A stretch of 64,000 bases of DNA from Hyphomicrobiales bacterium (GCA_900472625.1 UCIT01000067.1:1-64000), one strand, 5' to 3'; positions 49,139 to 58,288 are shown, counted from the stretch's first letter. Numbers and translations: made by a program. The notes: generated by a model from the letters alone, not told the origin.

Positions 49139-50242
49139 ATGGGCTTCAAATGCGGTATCGTCGGACTGCCGAATGTCGGCAAGTCGACCCTCTTCAACGC
49201 TCTCACCAAGACGGCGCAGGCGCAGGCGGCGAACTATCCGTTCTGCACCATCGAGCCGAACACCGGCGAAGTCGCGGTTCCCGATCCGCGCATGCAGAAG
49301 CTGGCCGCGATCGCCGGCTCCAAGGAAATCATCCCGACCCGCATCTCCTTCGTCGACATCGCCGGCCTCGTGCGCGGCGCCTCGAAGGGTGAAGGCCTCG
49401 GCAACAAGTTCCTCGCCAACATCCGCGAAGTCGATGCCGTTGTGCACGTGCTGCGCTGCTTCGAGGACGACGACATCACCCATGTCGAAGGCAAGATCAA
49501 TCCGGTTGGCGACGCAGACACCATCGAGACCGAGCTGATGCTCGCCGACCTCGAGAGCCTGGAACGCCGTGTCGAGCAGACCCGCAAGCGCGCCTCGTCC
49601 AAGGACAAGGAATCGGTGGCCCAGCTTCCTGTGATGGAAGCCGTGATCAAGCTGCTCAACGAAGGCAAGCCGGCCCGTATTCTTCTGAAGACGCTGGCGG
49701 CCGACGATATCGAGATCCTCAAGGGTCTCAATCTCCTGACCTCGCATCCGGTTCTCTATGTCTGCAACGTCGCTGAAGCCGACGCCGTGGACGGCAATGC
49801 CCACACCAAGGCCGTGGCTGCGATGGCAACGGAACAGGGCGCCGAGTGCGTCATCATCTCGGCCGCGATCGAATCCGAAGTCGCGCAACTGCCGGAAGAA
49901 GAGTCCAAGGAATTCCTTTCGGCGCTCGGCCTTGAGGAAGCCGGTCTCGACCGCCTGATCCGCGCTGGCTACCACCTGCTCGACCTGATCACCTATTTCA
50001 CCGTCGGCCCCAAGGAAACCCGCGCCTGGACCATCGTCCGCGGCACCAAGGCACCAGCCGCCGCCGGCGTCATCCACACGGATTTCGAACGCGGCTTCAT
50101 CCGCGCCTTCACCATCGGCTACGACGACTACATCAACTTCAAGGGTGAAGTCGGCGCCAAGGAAGCAGGCAAGGGTCGCGACGAAGGCAAGGAATACGTG
50201 GTCAACGACGGCGACGTCATCCACTTCCGCTTCAACACCTGA
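49139..50242 (+). CDS. ychF: YchF family ATPase
   Basis: A 367-residue TRAFAC-class P-loop protein. The P-loop GLPNVGKS is at 9-16, followed by PFCTIEPNTGEVAVPD, the G3 DIAGLVRGASKGEGLGN and, at the C-terminus, a TGS domain (YFTVGPKETRAWTIVRG to NDGDVIHFRFN). The G4 position is NVAE rather than NKxD, which explains the ATP preference of the family. It binds ribosomes and is linked to oxidative-stress responses. ATG 49139 follows CAGG. Confidence 0.96.
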   Translation: MGFKCGIVGLPNVGKSTLFNALTKTAQAQAANYPFCTIEPNTGEVAVPDPRMQKLAAIAGSKEIIPTRISFVDIAGLVRGASKGEGLGNKFLANIREVDAVVHVLRCFEDDDITHVEGKINPVGDADTIETELMLADLESLERRVEQTRKRASSKDKESVAQLPVMEAVIKLLNEGKPARILLKTLAADDIEILKGLNLLTSHPVLYVCNVAEADAVDGNAHTKAVAAMATEQGAECVIISAAIESEVAQLPEEESKEFLSALGLEEAGLDRLIRAGYHLLDLITYFTVGPKETRAWTIVRGTKAPAAAGVIHTDFERGFIRAFTIGYDDYINFKGEVGAKEAGKGRDEGKEYVVNDGDVIHFRFNT

Positions 50243-50273
50243 AGTCGCGAAATCGCAAGGCAAAAGAGACCCG

Positions 50274-50302
50274 ACTGCCGCCTCGCAAGGGCGGCAGTTT
50301 TT
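50274..50302 (+). terminator. Intrinsic terminator of ychF
   Basis: ACTGCCGCC with GGCGGCAGT form a 9-bp stem with a short loop; TTTTTCG follows. Separates ychF from the MaoC pair. Confidence 0.85.
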
Positions 50303-50402
50303 CGTTGTTCCCCTCAGCCAGATGGAAAACTCCGATAAATCGTTGAGACCCGACGACGGCTGGGGTAATCCTGACGCAGATGCTGGCAACGGGGAGAGCG
50401 AT

Positions 50403-50873
50403 GTGTCCGATCAGCCTTTGACCTTCGAGGATTTTCCGCCCGGCAGACGCTTTGCGCTCGGTCCGAAGACGGTGACCTCGGAGGAGATCATAGAGTTCGC
50501 ACGCGAATTCGATCCGCAGCCCATGCATCTCGATGAACAGGCCGGCCGCGCCAGCATTCTTGGCGGACTGGCGGCATCCGGCTGGCACACCTCGGCAATG
50601 CTGATGCGAATGATGGTCGACAGCTATTTGCTTCGGTCGCTGTCGGAAGGCGCGCCCGGCATCGATCTGATGGAATGGCGCAAGCCGGTTATCGCCGGCG
50701 ACACCCTCTCCGGCCACTCGACCGTGCTGGAGATCCGCCCAATGCGCTCGCGCCGGGGCATCGGCATCATCAGGTTCCGACACGAGCTGGAAAACCAGCG
50801 CGGCGAACTGGTCTGCACCTCGGAAAACGCCATCATGTTCAGCATGCGCCAGCCCGTGGAGGCCTCGGCATGA
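50403..50873 (+). CDS. MaoC-like dehydratase 1
   Basis: A 156-residue hot-dog-fold protein of the MaoC/R-hydratase family: TFEDFPPGRRFALGPKTVTSEEIIEFAREFDPQPMHLD holds the substrate-binding Asp and His of the hydratase site (FDPQPMH), and GWHTSAMLMRMM the next helix. Such enzymes hydrate 2-enoyl-CoA. GTG 50403 has GGGGAG 7 bases upstream; ATG 50322 is open but adds an untypical acidic tail. It overlaps the second MaoC gene in an ATGA junction, so a heterodimer is likely. Confidence 0.85.
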   Translation: MSDQPLTFEDFPPGRRFALGPKTVTSEEIIEFAREFDPQPMHLDEQAGRASILGGLAASGWHTSAMLMRMMVDSYLLRSLSEGAPGIDLMEWRKPVIAGDTLSGHSTVLEIRPMRSRRGIGIIRFRHELENQRGELVCTSENAIMFSMRQPVEASA

Positions 50874-51334
50874 GGATGGTCGAACGCTACGCGCTCGGCG
50901 CGAAAACGGTGATCGGCAGCTACGATTTCACCGAGGAAAACATCGTCCGCTTCGCCAGCCGCTACGATCCACAGCGCTTCCACGTCGACAGGAAGGCCGC
51001 CCGCGAAAGCCTGTTCGGCGACCTCTGTGCCTCCGGTTGGCATAGCTGCGCCGGCTGGATGACCACCTTCGTCGCCTACTGGATCGCTGAGAGCAAGAGA
51101 CTGGCCAGAGACGGCGTCGCACCGCCGAAGCTCGGTCCGGCGGCAGGGTTCAAGGACCTGCAATGGATCCGCCCGGTTTTCGCGGGCGAAACCGTCGATT
51201 ACGCCGTGACCCTGCTGACCAGTCGCCCGCTCGCTTCGCGACCGGGCCGCATCCTCAACACGATCCTCTGCGAAGGCTCCGTCGAGGGCACGCAAGTCAT
51301 CCGCTTCGAAAGCAGCGTGATCGAATTCGAATAG
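50870..51334 (+). CDS. MaoC-like dehydratase 2
   Basis: A 154-residue hot-dog protein paralogous to its upstream neighbour. Here the site reads RFASRYDPQRFHVDRKAA, so His is kept with an RF insertion before it, and GWHSCAGWMTTF follows. The start codon overlaps the stop of the first gene (ATGA). Two coupled copies with slightly different sites suggest a two-subunit hydratase for an acyl-CoA or related substrate, not identifiable from the sequence. It ends 3 bases before the convergent apt gene. Confidence 0.85.
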   Translation: MRMVERYALGAKTVIGSYDFTEENIVRFASRYDPQRFHVDRKAARESLFGDLCASGWHSCAGWMTTFVAYWIAESKRLARDGVAPPKLGPAAGFKDLQWIRPVFAGETVDYAVTLLTSRPLASRPGRILNTILCEGSVEGTQVIRFESSVIEFE

Positions 51335-51337
51335 AGG

Positions 51338-51880
51338 CTAGTGCCCTGAGAATTCCACCAACGTCCGCACATCGACGCCCAGCTCCTCGAGCTTGGCGCG
51401 ACCACCGAGATCCGGCAGGTCGATGACGAAGCAGGCAGATACCACCTCGGCGCCGATCTGCCGCAGCAGTTTCGTCGCACCCACAGCCGTGCCACCGGTG
51501 GCAATCAGGTCATCAACGAGAATGACCTTCTCGCCCGGCTTCACCGCATCGACATGCATTTCCATCTCGTCGACGCCGTATTCCAAGCTGTAGGCGATGC
51601 GCACGGTCTCGTGCGGCAGCTTGCCCTTCTTGCGGATCGGCACGAAGCCGGCCGACAACTGATGCGCCACCGCCCCACCAAGAATGAAGCCCCGCGCTTC
51701 CATGCCGGCGATCTTGTCGATCTTCATGCCTGCATAATTCTGCACCAGTTCATCCACCGCCCGCCGAAACGCCCGCGCATCGCCAAGCAGCGTGGTGATG
51801 TCACGGAAGATGATACCGGGCTTGGGATAGTCGGGGATGGAGCGGATGCTGGCTGCAAGCTCCGATTTCATGTCGGTCAT
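51338..51880 (-). CDS. apt: Adenine phosphoribosyltransferase Apt
   Basis: A 180-residue purine-salvage enzyme turning adenine and PRPP into AMP. The N-terminal IRSIPDYPKPGIIFRDITTLL and the PRPP-binding VILVDDLIATGGTAVGA are diagnostic. It lies downstream of petC on the same strand, but a strong terminator at 51944-51972 stands between, so it is probably transcribed on its own. Confidence 0.96.
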   Translation of the reverse strand: MTDMKSELAASIRSIPDYPKPGIIFRDITTLLGDARAFRRAVDELVQNYAGMKIDKIAGMEARGFILGGAVAHQLSAGFVPIRKKGKLPHETVRIAYSLEYGVDEMEMHVDAVKPGEKVILVDDLIATGGTAVGATKLLRQIGAEVVSACFVIDLPDLGGRAKLEELGVDVRTLVEFSGH

Positions 51881-51943
51881 GGGGTATCCAATGTATGGGC
51901 GTCAAATCGGCTGCAACCTATCAACTGCGGACAGCGGAACCAA

Positions 51944-51972
51944 CAAAAAAAGGCGGCCCGAGGGCCGCCTTT
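51944..51972 (-). terminator. Intrinsic terminator of petABC
   Basis: On the minus strand AAAGGCGGCC and GGCCGCCTTT form a 10-bp stem followed by a run of seven T's (51944-51950). It lies 22 bases after the petC stop and before apt. Confidence 0.88.
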
Positions 51973-51994
51973 CGATCACGTCCGAGCGAAGCGC

Positions 51995-52861
51995 TCAATG
52001 TTCCTTCTTGGCGTAGACCGACCGCTTCGTCAGGTAGATCAGCACCGTGAAGATCAGCAGGAACACCATGACCATGAAGCCGGTGTGCTTGCGCTCGACC
52101 AGATGCGGCTCGGCGGCCCACATCAGGAAGGCGGAGACGTCCTTGGCGTACTGGTCGAGTGTCGCCGGGGCGCCGTCGTCGAAGGTCACCTGACCGTCGG
52201 ACAGCGGCGGAGGCATGGCAAGCACCGAGGCGGCGTGGAAGTAGGGATTGTAGTGCTGGCCTTGCGATACCGTCACGCCGGCTGGTGGATTCTCATAGCC
52301 CGTCAGCAGCGAGTAGATGTAGTCGGGCCCGCCCTCCTGGTACTGCGTGAAGATGTCGAAGACGAAGCGCGGGAAGCCGCGTTCCACTTCGCGCGCCTTG
52401 GCGATCAGCGAAAAGTCAGGTGGAGCCGCACCGTTGTTCGACGCAGCCGCCGCCTCCGCATTCGGGAATGGCGACGGGAAGTAGTCCGACGGCACCGCCT
52501 TGCGGGTATACATGTCGCCTGCTGCGTTCGGGCCGTCCTGCACTTCGTAGTTGGCGGCGAACGCCTTCACCTGCGCCTCCGAATAGCCGAGATCGCTCAG
52601 CTTGCGGAACGGCACCAGCTTCATCGAGTGGCAGGCGGCGCAGACTTCGGTGTAGACCTTCAGGCCGCGCTGTAGCTGGCCCTTGTCATAGTGGCCGAAG
52701 GGACCTGCGAAGCTCCACTCGACTTCCCTCGGCTCCTTCAGCGGATAGTGCGGCGTCGCCGCCTCGTGGTGTTCCGCCGGCTTTGCCTCCTGGGCAAGCG
52801 CCGCCGTCCCGAGACAGCCCACGAGAGCCAGTGACAGAATGCTTGCAACGAGCTTTTTCAT
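51995..52861 (-). CDS. petC: Cytochrome c1 of the bc1 complex
   Basis: A 288-residue exported haem protein. After a signal peptide (LVASILSLALVGCLGTAALA) comes the haem site CAACH (Cys74-His78) and the methionine-ligand region AMPPPLSDG. A single C-terminal helix (GFMVMVFLLIFTVLIYLTKRSV) anchors it in the membrane with the haem in the periplasm. It takes electrons from the Rieske protein and passes them to cytochrome c. ATG 52861 is 26 bases past petB. The protein is a separate product, not the bc1 fusion seen in some bacteria. Confidence 0.95.
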   Translation of the reverse strand: MKKLVASILSLALVGCLGTAALAQEAKPAEHHEAATPHYPLKEPREVEWSFAGPFGHYDKGQLQRGLKVYTEVCAACHSMKLVPFRKLSDLGYSEAQVKAFAANYEVQDGPNAAGDMYTRKAVPSDYFPSPFPNAEAAAASNNGAAPPDFSLIAKAREVERGFPRFVFDIFTQYQEGGPDYIYSLLTGYENPPAGVTVSQGQHYNPYFHAASVLAMPPPLSDGQVTFDDGAPATLDQYAKDVSAFLMWAAEPHLVERKHTGFMVMVFLLIFTVLIYLTKRSVYAKKEH

Positions 52862-52887
52862 CGTCCGTGTTTCCTCTCGCTGCCCGC

Positions 52888-54165
52888 TCATGCCTTGACC
52901 GCCTCGGTCGGCATGGACTTGTTGCGCTTTTCCAGCACCGCTTCCGTGATCGAGTTCGGCACCCGGCGCGGCGTCTCGACGAGACCCAGGATCGGCATGA
53001 CGACGAGGAAGAAGGCGAAGTAGAGCAGCGTACAGATCTGCGAGATGGTGGTGTAGAGGCCTTCCGCCGGCTGCGAACCCAGCCAGCCGAGGATGATCGC
53101 GTTGATCACGAACAGCCAGTAGGCGGTCTTGTACCACGGGCGATAGACCGCCGAGCGAACCTTCGACGTATCCAGCCACGGCAGGAAGAACAGCACGATG
53201 ATCGCGCCGAACATGACAAGAACGCCAGCCAGCTTGGAGTCGATCGGGCCGATATTGAAGGTGATCGAGCGCAGCATCGCGTAGAACGGCAGGAAGTACC
53301 ATTCCGGAACGATATGCGCCGGCGTCTTCAACGGGTCAGCCGGGATGTAGTTGTCGGCATGGCCAAGGAAGTTCGGCAGGTAGAACACGAAGTAGGCGTA
53401 GACGAGCAGGAACACCGAAACGCCAAGCGCATCCTTCAGCGTCGCATACGGGGTGAACCGCACCGTATCCGTTTTGGTCTTGATCTCGACGCCGGTCGGG
53501 TTGGTCTGGCCGACGACATGCAGCGCCCAGATATGCAGCACCACGACGCCGGCAATCACGAACGGCAGCAGATAGTGCAGCGAGAAGAAGCGGTTCAGCG
53601 TCGGATTGTCGACCGCGAAGCCGCCGAGCAGGAACTGCTGCACCCACTCGCCGACCAGCGGAAACGCCGAGAAGAAGCCGGTGATGACGGTCGCGCCCCA
53701 GAAGGACATCTGACCCCAGGGCAGAACGTAGCCCATGAAGCCGGTCGCCATCATCAGCAGATAGATCAGCACGCCGAGGATCCAGAGGATTTCGCGCGGC
53801 GCCTTGTACGAGCCGTAATAGAGGCCGCGGGCGATGTGGAGATAGACGGCGACGAAGAAGAACGACGCGCCGTTGGCATGCATGTAGCGCAGCAGCCAGC
53901 CGTGGTTGACGTCGCGCATGATCTTTTCGACGGAGTTGAAGGCGACCGTCGTCTCGGCCGCATAATGCATGGCGAGCACGACCCCGGTGAGGATCTGGAC
54001 GACCAGCATCACCGACAGCATGGCGCCGAAGGTATAGGCATAGTTCAGGTTGCGCGGAACCGGATAGGCGACGAAGCTGTCATAGACGAGACGAGGCAAC
54101 GGCAGGCGTGCATCGATCCACTTCTCGAGACCGGTTGATGGCTCGTAGCTGGAATGGCCACTCAT
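52888..54165 (-). CDS. petB: Cytochrome b of the bc1 complex
   Basis: A 425-residue membrane protein with eight to nine helices. Seen: the conserved N-terminal YTFGAMLSVMLVVQILTGVVLAMHY, the haem-binding histidine helices (ANGASFFFVAVYLHIARGLYYGSY and LHIWALHVVG) and the quinol-oxidation PEWYFLPFYAMLRS, the PEWY motif. It carries the Qo and Qi sites. Start ATG 54165 lies 13 bases after petA. Confidence 0.97.
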   Translation of the reverse strand: MSGHSSYEPSTGLEKWIDARLPLPRLVYDSFVAYPVPRNLNYAYTFGAMLSVMLVVQILTGVVLAMHYAAETTVAFNSVEKIMRDVNHGWLLRYMHANGASFFFVAVYLHIARGLYYGSYKAPREILWILGVLIYLLMMATGFMGYVLPWGQMSFWGATVITGFFSAFPLVGEWVQQFLLGGFAVDNPTLNRFFSLHYLLPFVIAGVVVLHIWALHVVGQTNPTGVEIKTKTDTVRFTPYATLKDALGVSVFLLVYAYFVFYLPNFLGHADNYIPADPLKTPAHIVPEWYFLPFYAMLRSITFNIGPIDSKLAGVLVMFGAIIVLFFLPWLDTSKVRSAVYRPWYKTAYWLFVINAIILGWLGSQPAEGLYTTISQICTLLYFAFFLVVMPILGLVETPRRVPNSITEAVLEKRNKSMPTEAVKA

Positions 54166-54178
54166 GAATCAGTCCCCC

Positions 54179-54757
54179 TCAACCGATCTTGATTACTTTA
54201 TCGGATACGAACGAATAGGTCGGAATCGCGAGATTCTGCGGTGCCGGGCCTTTGCGTATGCGGCCGGCCGTATCGTAGACCGAGCCATGACAGGGACAGA
54301 ACCACCCATTGTATTCGCCGGCCTGGCCGAGCGGTACGCAACCGAGATGGGTGCAGGACCCGATCATCACGATCCAGTTTTCCTTGTCCTTGCCGGCGGA
54401 GCGATCGACGCCCGTCGCCTGCGCATCGGCGGTCAGGTTGGCATTGCGCGCAATCGGATCCTTGAGTTCCGCCAGCGGAACGTCATCGGCTTCCTTCACT
54501 TCCTCAGGTGTCCGGTTGCGGATGAAGATCGGCTTGCCGCGCCATTTGGCGGTCAGCGACATGCCCGGCTCGAGGCTCGACACGTCAACTTCGATGGAAG
54601 CCAGCGCGAGCGTCGATGCATCGGGGCGCATCTGGTCGATAAACGGCCATGCGACGGAGACAGCGCCGACAGCGCCCGCCATACCCGTAGCCAGATAAAG
54701 GAAATCACGGCGTGTGGGCTCGCTAGAGACCCCGCCTGTCGTTTCGTGTTCGCTCAC
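54179..54757 (-). CDS. petA: Rieske iron-sulfur protein of the bc1 complex
   Basis: A 192-residue protein exported by the Tat route; TRRDFLYLATGMAGAVGAV is the twin-arginine membrane anchor. The 2Fe-2S ligands are Cys135 and His137 in CTHLGC and Cys154 and His157 in CPCHGS, with Cys140 and Cys156 forming the disulfide. It is the first gene of petABC. The divergent 286-base region upstream should hold the promoter. Confidence 0.96.
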   Translation of the reverse strand: MSEHETTGGVSSEPTRRDFLYLATGMAGAVGAVSVAWPFIDQMRPDASTLALASIEVDVSSLEPGMSLTAKWRGKPIFIRNRTPEEVKEADDVPLAELKDPIARNANLTADAQATGVDRSAGKDKENWIVMIGSCTHLGCVPLGQAGEYNGWFCPCHGSVYDTAGRIRKGPAPQNLAIPTYSFVSDKVIKIG

Positions 54758-55043
54758 GGCTTAACATCCTCTGCCCAATTTCGCGGAAATTTCCGCGCCA
54801 TCCCTCCAAGGCGACGAATCTGTCATATCAATAGTCGAACATAGATTCCCCACCCACTAAGGCGCGTTCTATTATTGATCGCAAATGATGTCCAGCCTTG
54901 GCAAGGGATGTGGGCACAATGTCGCGGGCTTTAGGAGTTGATTCTTTAGGACAATCGCGTTGCGGCAACAGTGTTGCGTTGCAACATTTCCAGCGCCGTG
55001 ATACGTCGCCGCACTATTCTTCGCTCACGCTTGGTACCGGTCG

Positions 55044-55976
55044 ATGAGAGACACTTTAATCTGCGTGGGGAGTGTTCTCGTCTCTCTGCTGCTTGCAGCC
55101 ATCTCTCTGCGTTATGTAACGCATACTTGGCTGCTTGCGTTCATCTACAGCTTTCAGGTCCATTTCGCGTTGGCCGCGCTCGCGGCAAGCGTTGTCCTGT
55201 TGGTCATCAAGCGACATTGGTATGCCTACGGACTGTTGACCATCGCGGTCGTCCTGCTTGGGCACGGCATCCTGATGCTGAAGGCATTCGAAGCGTCGCC
55301 GACGGCCGCAACCACACCGCCTGTCCTTAAGCTGATGTCCTTCAACATCGAAAACATCAATTTCGAGAATGGCAGCCGCATCGCCGATGCCGTGATCGCT
55401 TCCGGCGCAGATGTCGTGAATATTCTCGAGGCCATACCGCTGAAGCCCGAGATGGAGCGCTTGTCGGTGGCCTACCCCTATCATATCGGGTGCGGAACCA
55501 TCACCAACGGGTGCGATACACTGGTCCTGTCCAAGCGACCCTTTAGCGAGCAGTCCGTAAAAAGCATTGGCGACATGTGGCCAAACCGTCTCGTGCAGGT
55601 CGCATTGGATATCGACGGCACAACGATACACTTTGTGTCGGTTCATCTGGCCAAACCCTATTTCGATGACTTCCAGGTCGACGAACTTGCCGATCTCAAG
55701 GATGCCGTTGCGGCGGTGGAAGGGCCGCTGCTATTGGCCGGCGATTTCAACTCCGCCATCATAGACCCACACATCCAGGATTTTGTCCGAACAGCAGGCC
55801 TCAACACCGTCTTCCCCGAGCCAGCCACCTGGCCGATCAAGGGCGGAGCGTTCGGCATCGCCATCGACCACGTGCTTGCCCGTCCACCGCTGCGGCTCAC
55901 CTCGGTCACGCAGATCGCCGACGACGCAGGCTCCAACCATTTCGGCCTAATGGCGGAAATCGCCATCGACCGTTGA
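55044..55976 (+). CDS. Membrane-anchored endonuclease/exonuclease/phosphatase family protein
   Basis: A 310-residue protein with three N-terminal helices (about 5-88) and an EEP (DNase I/sphingomyelinase fold) domain: KLMSFNIENINFEN, EAIPLKPEM, VHLAKPYFDD, GDFNS and SNHFGLMAEIAI. The final His motif reads SNH instead of the usual SDH, so Asp is replaced by Asn; activity may be weak or altered. The domain probably faces the periplasm. The substrate may be a nucleic acid, phosphoinositide or phospholipid. No clear ribosome-binding site precedes ATG 55044. Confidence 0.83.
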   Translation: MRDTLICVGSVLVSLLLAAISLRYVTHTWLLAFIYSFQVHFALAALAASVVLLVIKRHWYAYGLLTIAVVLLGHGILMLKAFEASPTAATTPPVLKLMSFNIENINFENGSRIADAVIASGADVVNILEAIPLKPEMERLSVAYPYHIGCGTITNGCDTLVLSKRPFSEQSVKSIGDMWPNRLVQVALDIDGTTIHFVSVHLAKPYFDDFQVDELADLKDAVAAVEGPLLLAGDFNSAIIDPHIQDFVRTAGLNTVFPEPATWPIKGGAFGIAIDHVLARPPLRLTSVTQIADDAGSNHFGLMAEIAIDR

Positions 55977-55985
55977 ATAACCTGA

Positions 55986-57854
55986 TCAGGCCTCTTCCAG
56001 ATCGACCGCCAGAAAGCCGCCAGACTGCCGGGCCCAGAGTTCGGCGTACAGCCCGCCGTCGCGCAACAGCGCCTCGTGCGTGCCTTCCTGGATAATCCGT
56101 CCCTTGTCGACGACGATCAGCCGGTCGAGCGCCGCGATGGTCGAAAGTCGGTGGGCGATCGCAAGCACCGTCTTTCCGTCCATGATCCCATTGAGATTCG
56201 CCTGGATCGCCTCCTCGAGCTCGGAATCCAGCGCCGACGTCGCCTCATCAAGAACCAGGATCGGCGCGTCCTTGAGCATCACCCGCGCAATCGCGATGCG
56301 CTGCCGCTGGCCACCCGAAAGCTTGACGCCCCGTTCGCCCACATGCGCGTCGAACCCCTTCCGTCCCTGCTGGTCGCTCAACCGCTCGATGAAGCCAAGC
56401 GCCTCGGCACGCCGTGCTGCCTCGATCAGCCCCGCCTCGCCCGCATCAGGACGCCCGAACAGGATGTTGTCGCGCACCGAGCGGTGCAGCAGCGAGGTGT
56501 CCTGGCTGACAACGCCGATCTGCATGCGCAGCGATTCCTGCCGCACGGTGGCAATGTCCTGTCCATCGATCAGGATCCGCCCGCCCTCGAGGTCGTAGAG
56601 ACGTAACAGTAAGTTCACCAGCGTCGACTTGCCGGCACCGGACCGGCCGACGATGCCGACCTTTTCACCCGGCTTGATCGTCAGCGAGAAGTGGTCGATC
56701 ACGCCGCTGCCCTTGCCGTAGTGGAACGACACGTCCTCGAAGCGGATACCAGGATGCACGATCTTCAGATCCGGCGCATCCGGCCGGTCGACCAGACTAA
56801 GCGGCTTGGAAATCAGCTCCGCCGAGTTCTGGATGGTGCCGAGATTGCGCATGATGCCGTTGAACTGCGTCATCAGCCTTCCAAGCAGGAAGTTCAGCCG
56901 CAGTACCAGCGCCAGCGAAAACGCCACCGCACCCGAGCTGATCAGCCCCTGCAGCCACAGATGCACGCTGAGCCCCGCCATCATCACGATCATGATGCCC
57001 GACAGCAGCGCCATAGAGGCGCGCACACCGGTGATGAAGCGCGTGAACAGCAACACCGTTGCCTGGAACGCGTCGAAGCCCTGCCGCATGTAGCGATCGG
57101 TCTCTTCGTCGCGGGCAAACAGCTTGAGCGTCTGGATATTGCCGTAGGCATCGACCATGCGGCCGTTGAGCATAGAGGCCGATTCGGCGGTGTCGCGCGA
57201 GTGGCGGCGGATGCGCGGCACGAAATAGCGGGCGAGCACACCGAAGGCGACCAGCCAGGCAAGCACGACGATGGCAAGCGAGATATCGAGACGCGCCACC
57301 AGCACCAGCGTCGTTGCCGCATAAATGCCGACGAACCACACGCTCTCCATCAGCGATGTCACGAGATCGCCCGTCGCCTGCCCCGCGCCCCAGACCTTGG
57401 TGACGATGCGGCCGGAAAAATCGCTCTGGAAAAACGACAGTGACTGTCGGGAGACATGCAGATAGGACTGCCAGCGCGCCAGATTGTAGAAGCCCGGCGT
57501 GATAACCTGTTGATCGACCAGCGCAATCAGCAACTGCACGACGAAGCGGACGATACCGATCAGGATCAGCATGCCGAACAGCTCGAACCCGTGTGCGGCC
57601 AGCAATCCGTCCCAGCCCACATCCGGCTTGACGGTTGCGAGAATGTCGACAACCCGCCCGACGAACCAGAACAGCGCCGCCTCGATGGCCGCCGACATCC
57701 CGCCGAGGACGAGCATCGCAACGAACGGCGTCTTGGCCTGGCCGATATAGAACCAGATGAACCCCAGCGTCGTCCGCGGCGGCTGGATGTTGTCGCGCGG
57801 GCGGAACGGATCTATCCAGGTTTCAAAGGCATGAAAGAGTCGATTTATGAGCAT
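55986..57854 (-). CDS. ABC exporter, fused permease-ATPase (MsbA/MDR type), A
   Basis: A 622-residue half-exporter with six helices in the N-terminal 330 residues and an ATPase domain with Walker A GRSGAGKST, Q-loop VVSQDTSLLHRSV, signature LSGGQRQRIAIARV, Walker B ILVLDEATSALD and His in IAHRLSTI. It would dimerise, with itself or with the paralogue at 60446, and export a lipid, drug or peptide. The gene is single and divergent from a small RHH gene. Substrate not readable. Confidence 0.93.
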   Translation of the reverse strand: MLINRLFHAFETWIDPFRPRDNIQPPRTTLGFIWFYIGQAKTPFVAMLVLGGMSAAIEAALFWFVGRVVDILATVKPDVGWDGLLAAHGFELFGMLILIGIVRFVVQLLIALVDQQVITPGFYNLARWQSYLHVSRQSLSFFQSDFSGRIVTKVWGAGQATGDLVTSLMESVWFVGIYAATTLVLVARLDISLAIVVLAWLVAFGVLARYFVPRIRRHSRDTAESASMLNGRMVDAYGNIQTLKLFARDEETDRYMRQGFDAFQATVLLFTRFITGVRASMALLSGIMIVMMAGLSVHLWLQGLISSGAVAFSLALVLRLNFLLGRLMTQFNGIMRNLGTIQNSAELISKPLSLVDRPDAPDLKIVHPGIRFEDVSFHYGKGSGVIDHFSLTIKPGEKVGIVGRSGAGKSTLVNLLLRLYDLEGGRILIDGQDIATVRQESLRMQIGVVSQDTSLLHRSVRDNILFGRPDAGEAGLIEAARRAEALGFIERLSDQQGRKGFDAHVGERGVKLSGGQRQRIAIARVMLKDAPILVLDEATSALDSELEEAIQANLNGIMDGKTVLAIAHRLSTIAALDRLIVVDKGRIIQEGTHEALLRDGGLYAELWARQSGGFLAVDLEEA

Positions 57855-58016
57855 ATTTGCGATATAGGCTTATCTGCCGGATCGGGAAAGGAACCTCTCC
57901 TCCGGACCAACCTTATATTTTTGTAATGATCGGTCACATCGGCGGCATCGCCGTTGATTGAGACATGTCCCGCCACAATGTCCGACTAGCCTGGGATTTC
58001 ACGGGAGACGGCAACG

Positions 58017-58259
58017 ATGCAAAGAAGGACGCTCGTGTCGAGCATTCCGCTAGCCTTGGCGGAAAAGCTGGATGCGGTTATCGAACAAATGGACGTGACG
58101 CACGACCAGATCGTGTGCGAGGCGATCGCAGCATGGATCGACGGCGAGGAACAGCGCCGCCTGATGACACTGCGCACGCTGGTGTACGCCAGCAGCATGG
58201 CGGTCGAGGGCCACCGGGTCATCGACTGGGCGGACAGCCTGTCCGCCGACCGCCACTGA
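58017..58259 (+). CDS. Ribbon-helix-helix DNA-binding protein, orphan
   Basis: An 80-residue protein. The N-terminal beta strand and helices (RRTLVSSIPLALAEKLDAVIEQMDVTHDQIVCEAIAAWIDGEEQRR, by position about 3-48) fit the CopG/MetJ-type ribbon-helix-helix fold that pairs as a dimer on DNA. The C-terminal 30 residues (TLVYASSMAVEGHRVIDWADSLSADRH) could be a toxin-binding tail, but no toxin gene lies on either side. Ribosome-binding site GGGAGA is well placed. It could be a stand-alone regulator. Confidence 0.75.
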   Translation: MQRRTLVSSIPLALAEKLDAVIEQMDVTHDQIVCEAIAAWIDGEEQRRLMTLRTLVYASSMAVEGHRVIDWADSLSADRH

Positions 58260-58288
58260 CCGGACTTCACACCACAGGACGAATACCA

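Noticed and set aside
49028..50389. 453-codon open frame opposite ychF
   Set aside because: Shadow of ychF with no recognisable domain.
54758..55043. Small RNA or gene between petA and the EEP gene
   Set aside because: No terminator hairpin, conserved block or ribosome-binding site with a credible frame was found.
58017..58259. Toxin-antitoxin module
   Set aside because: Only an antitoxin-like RHH protein is present; neither neighbour resembles a toxin.
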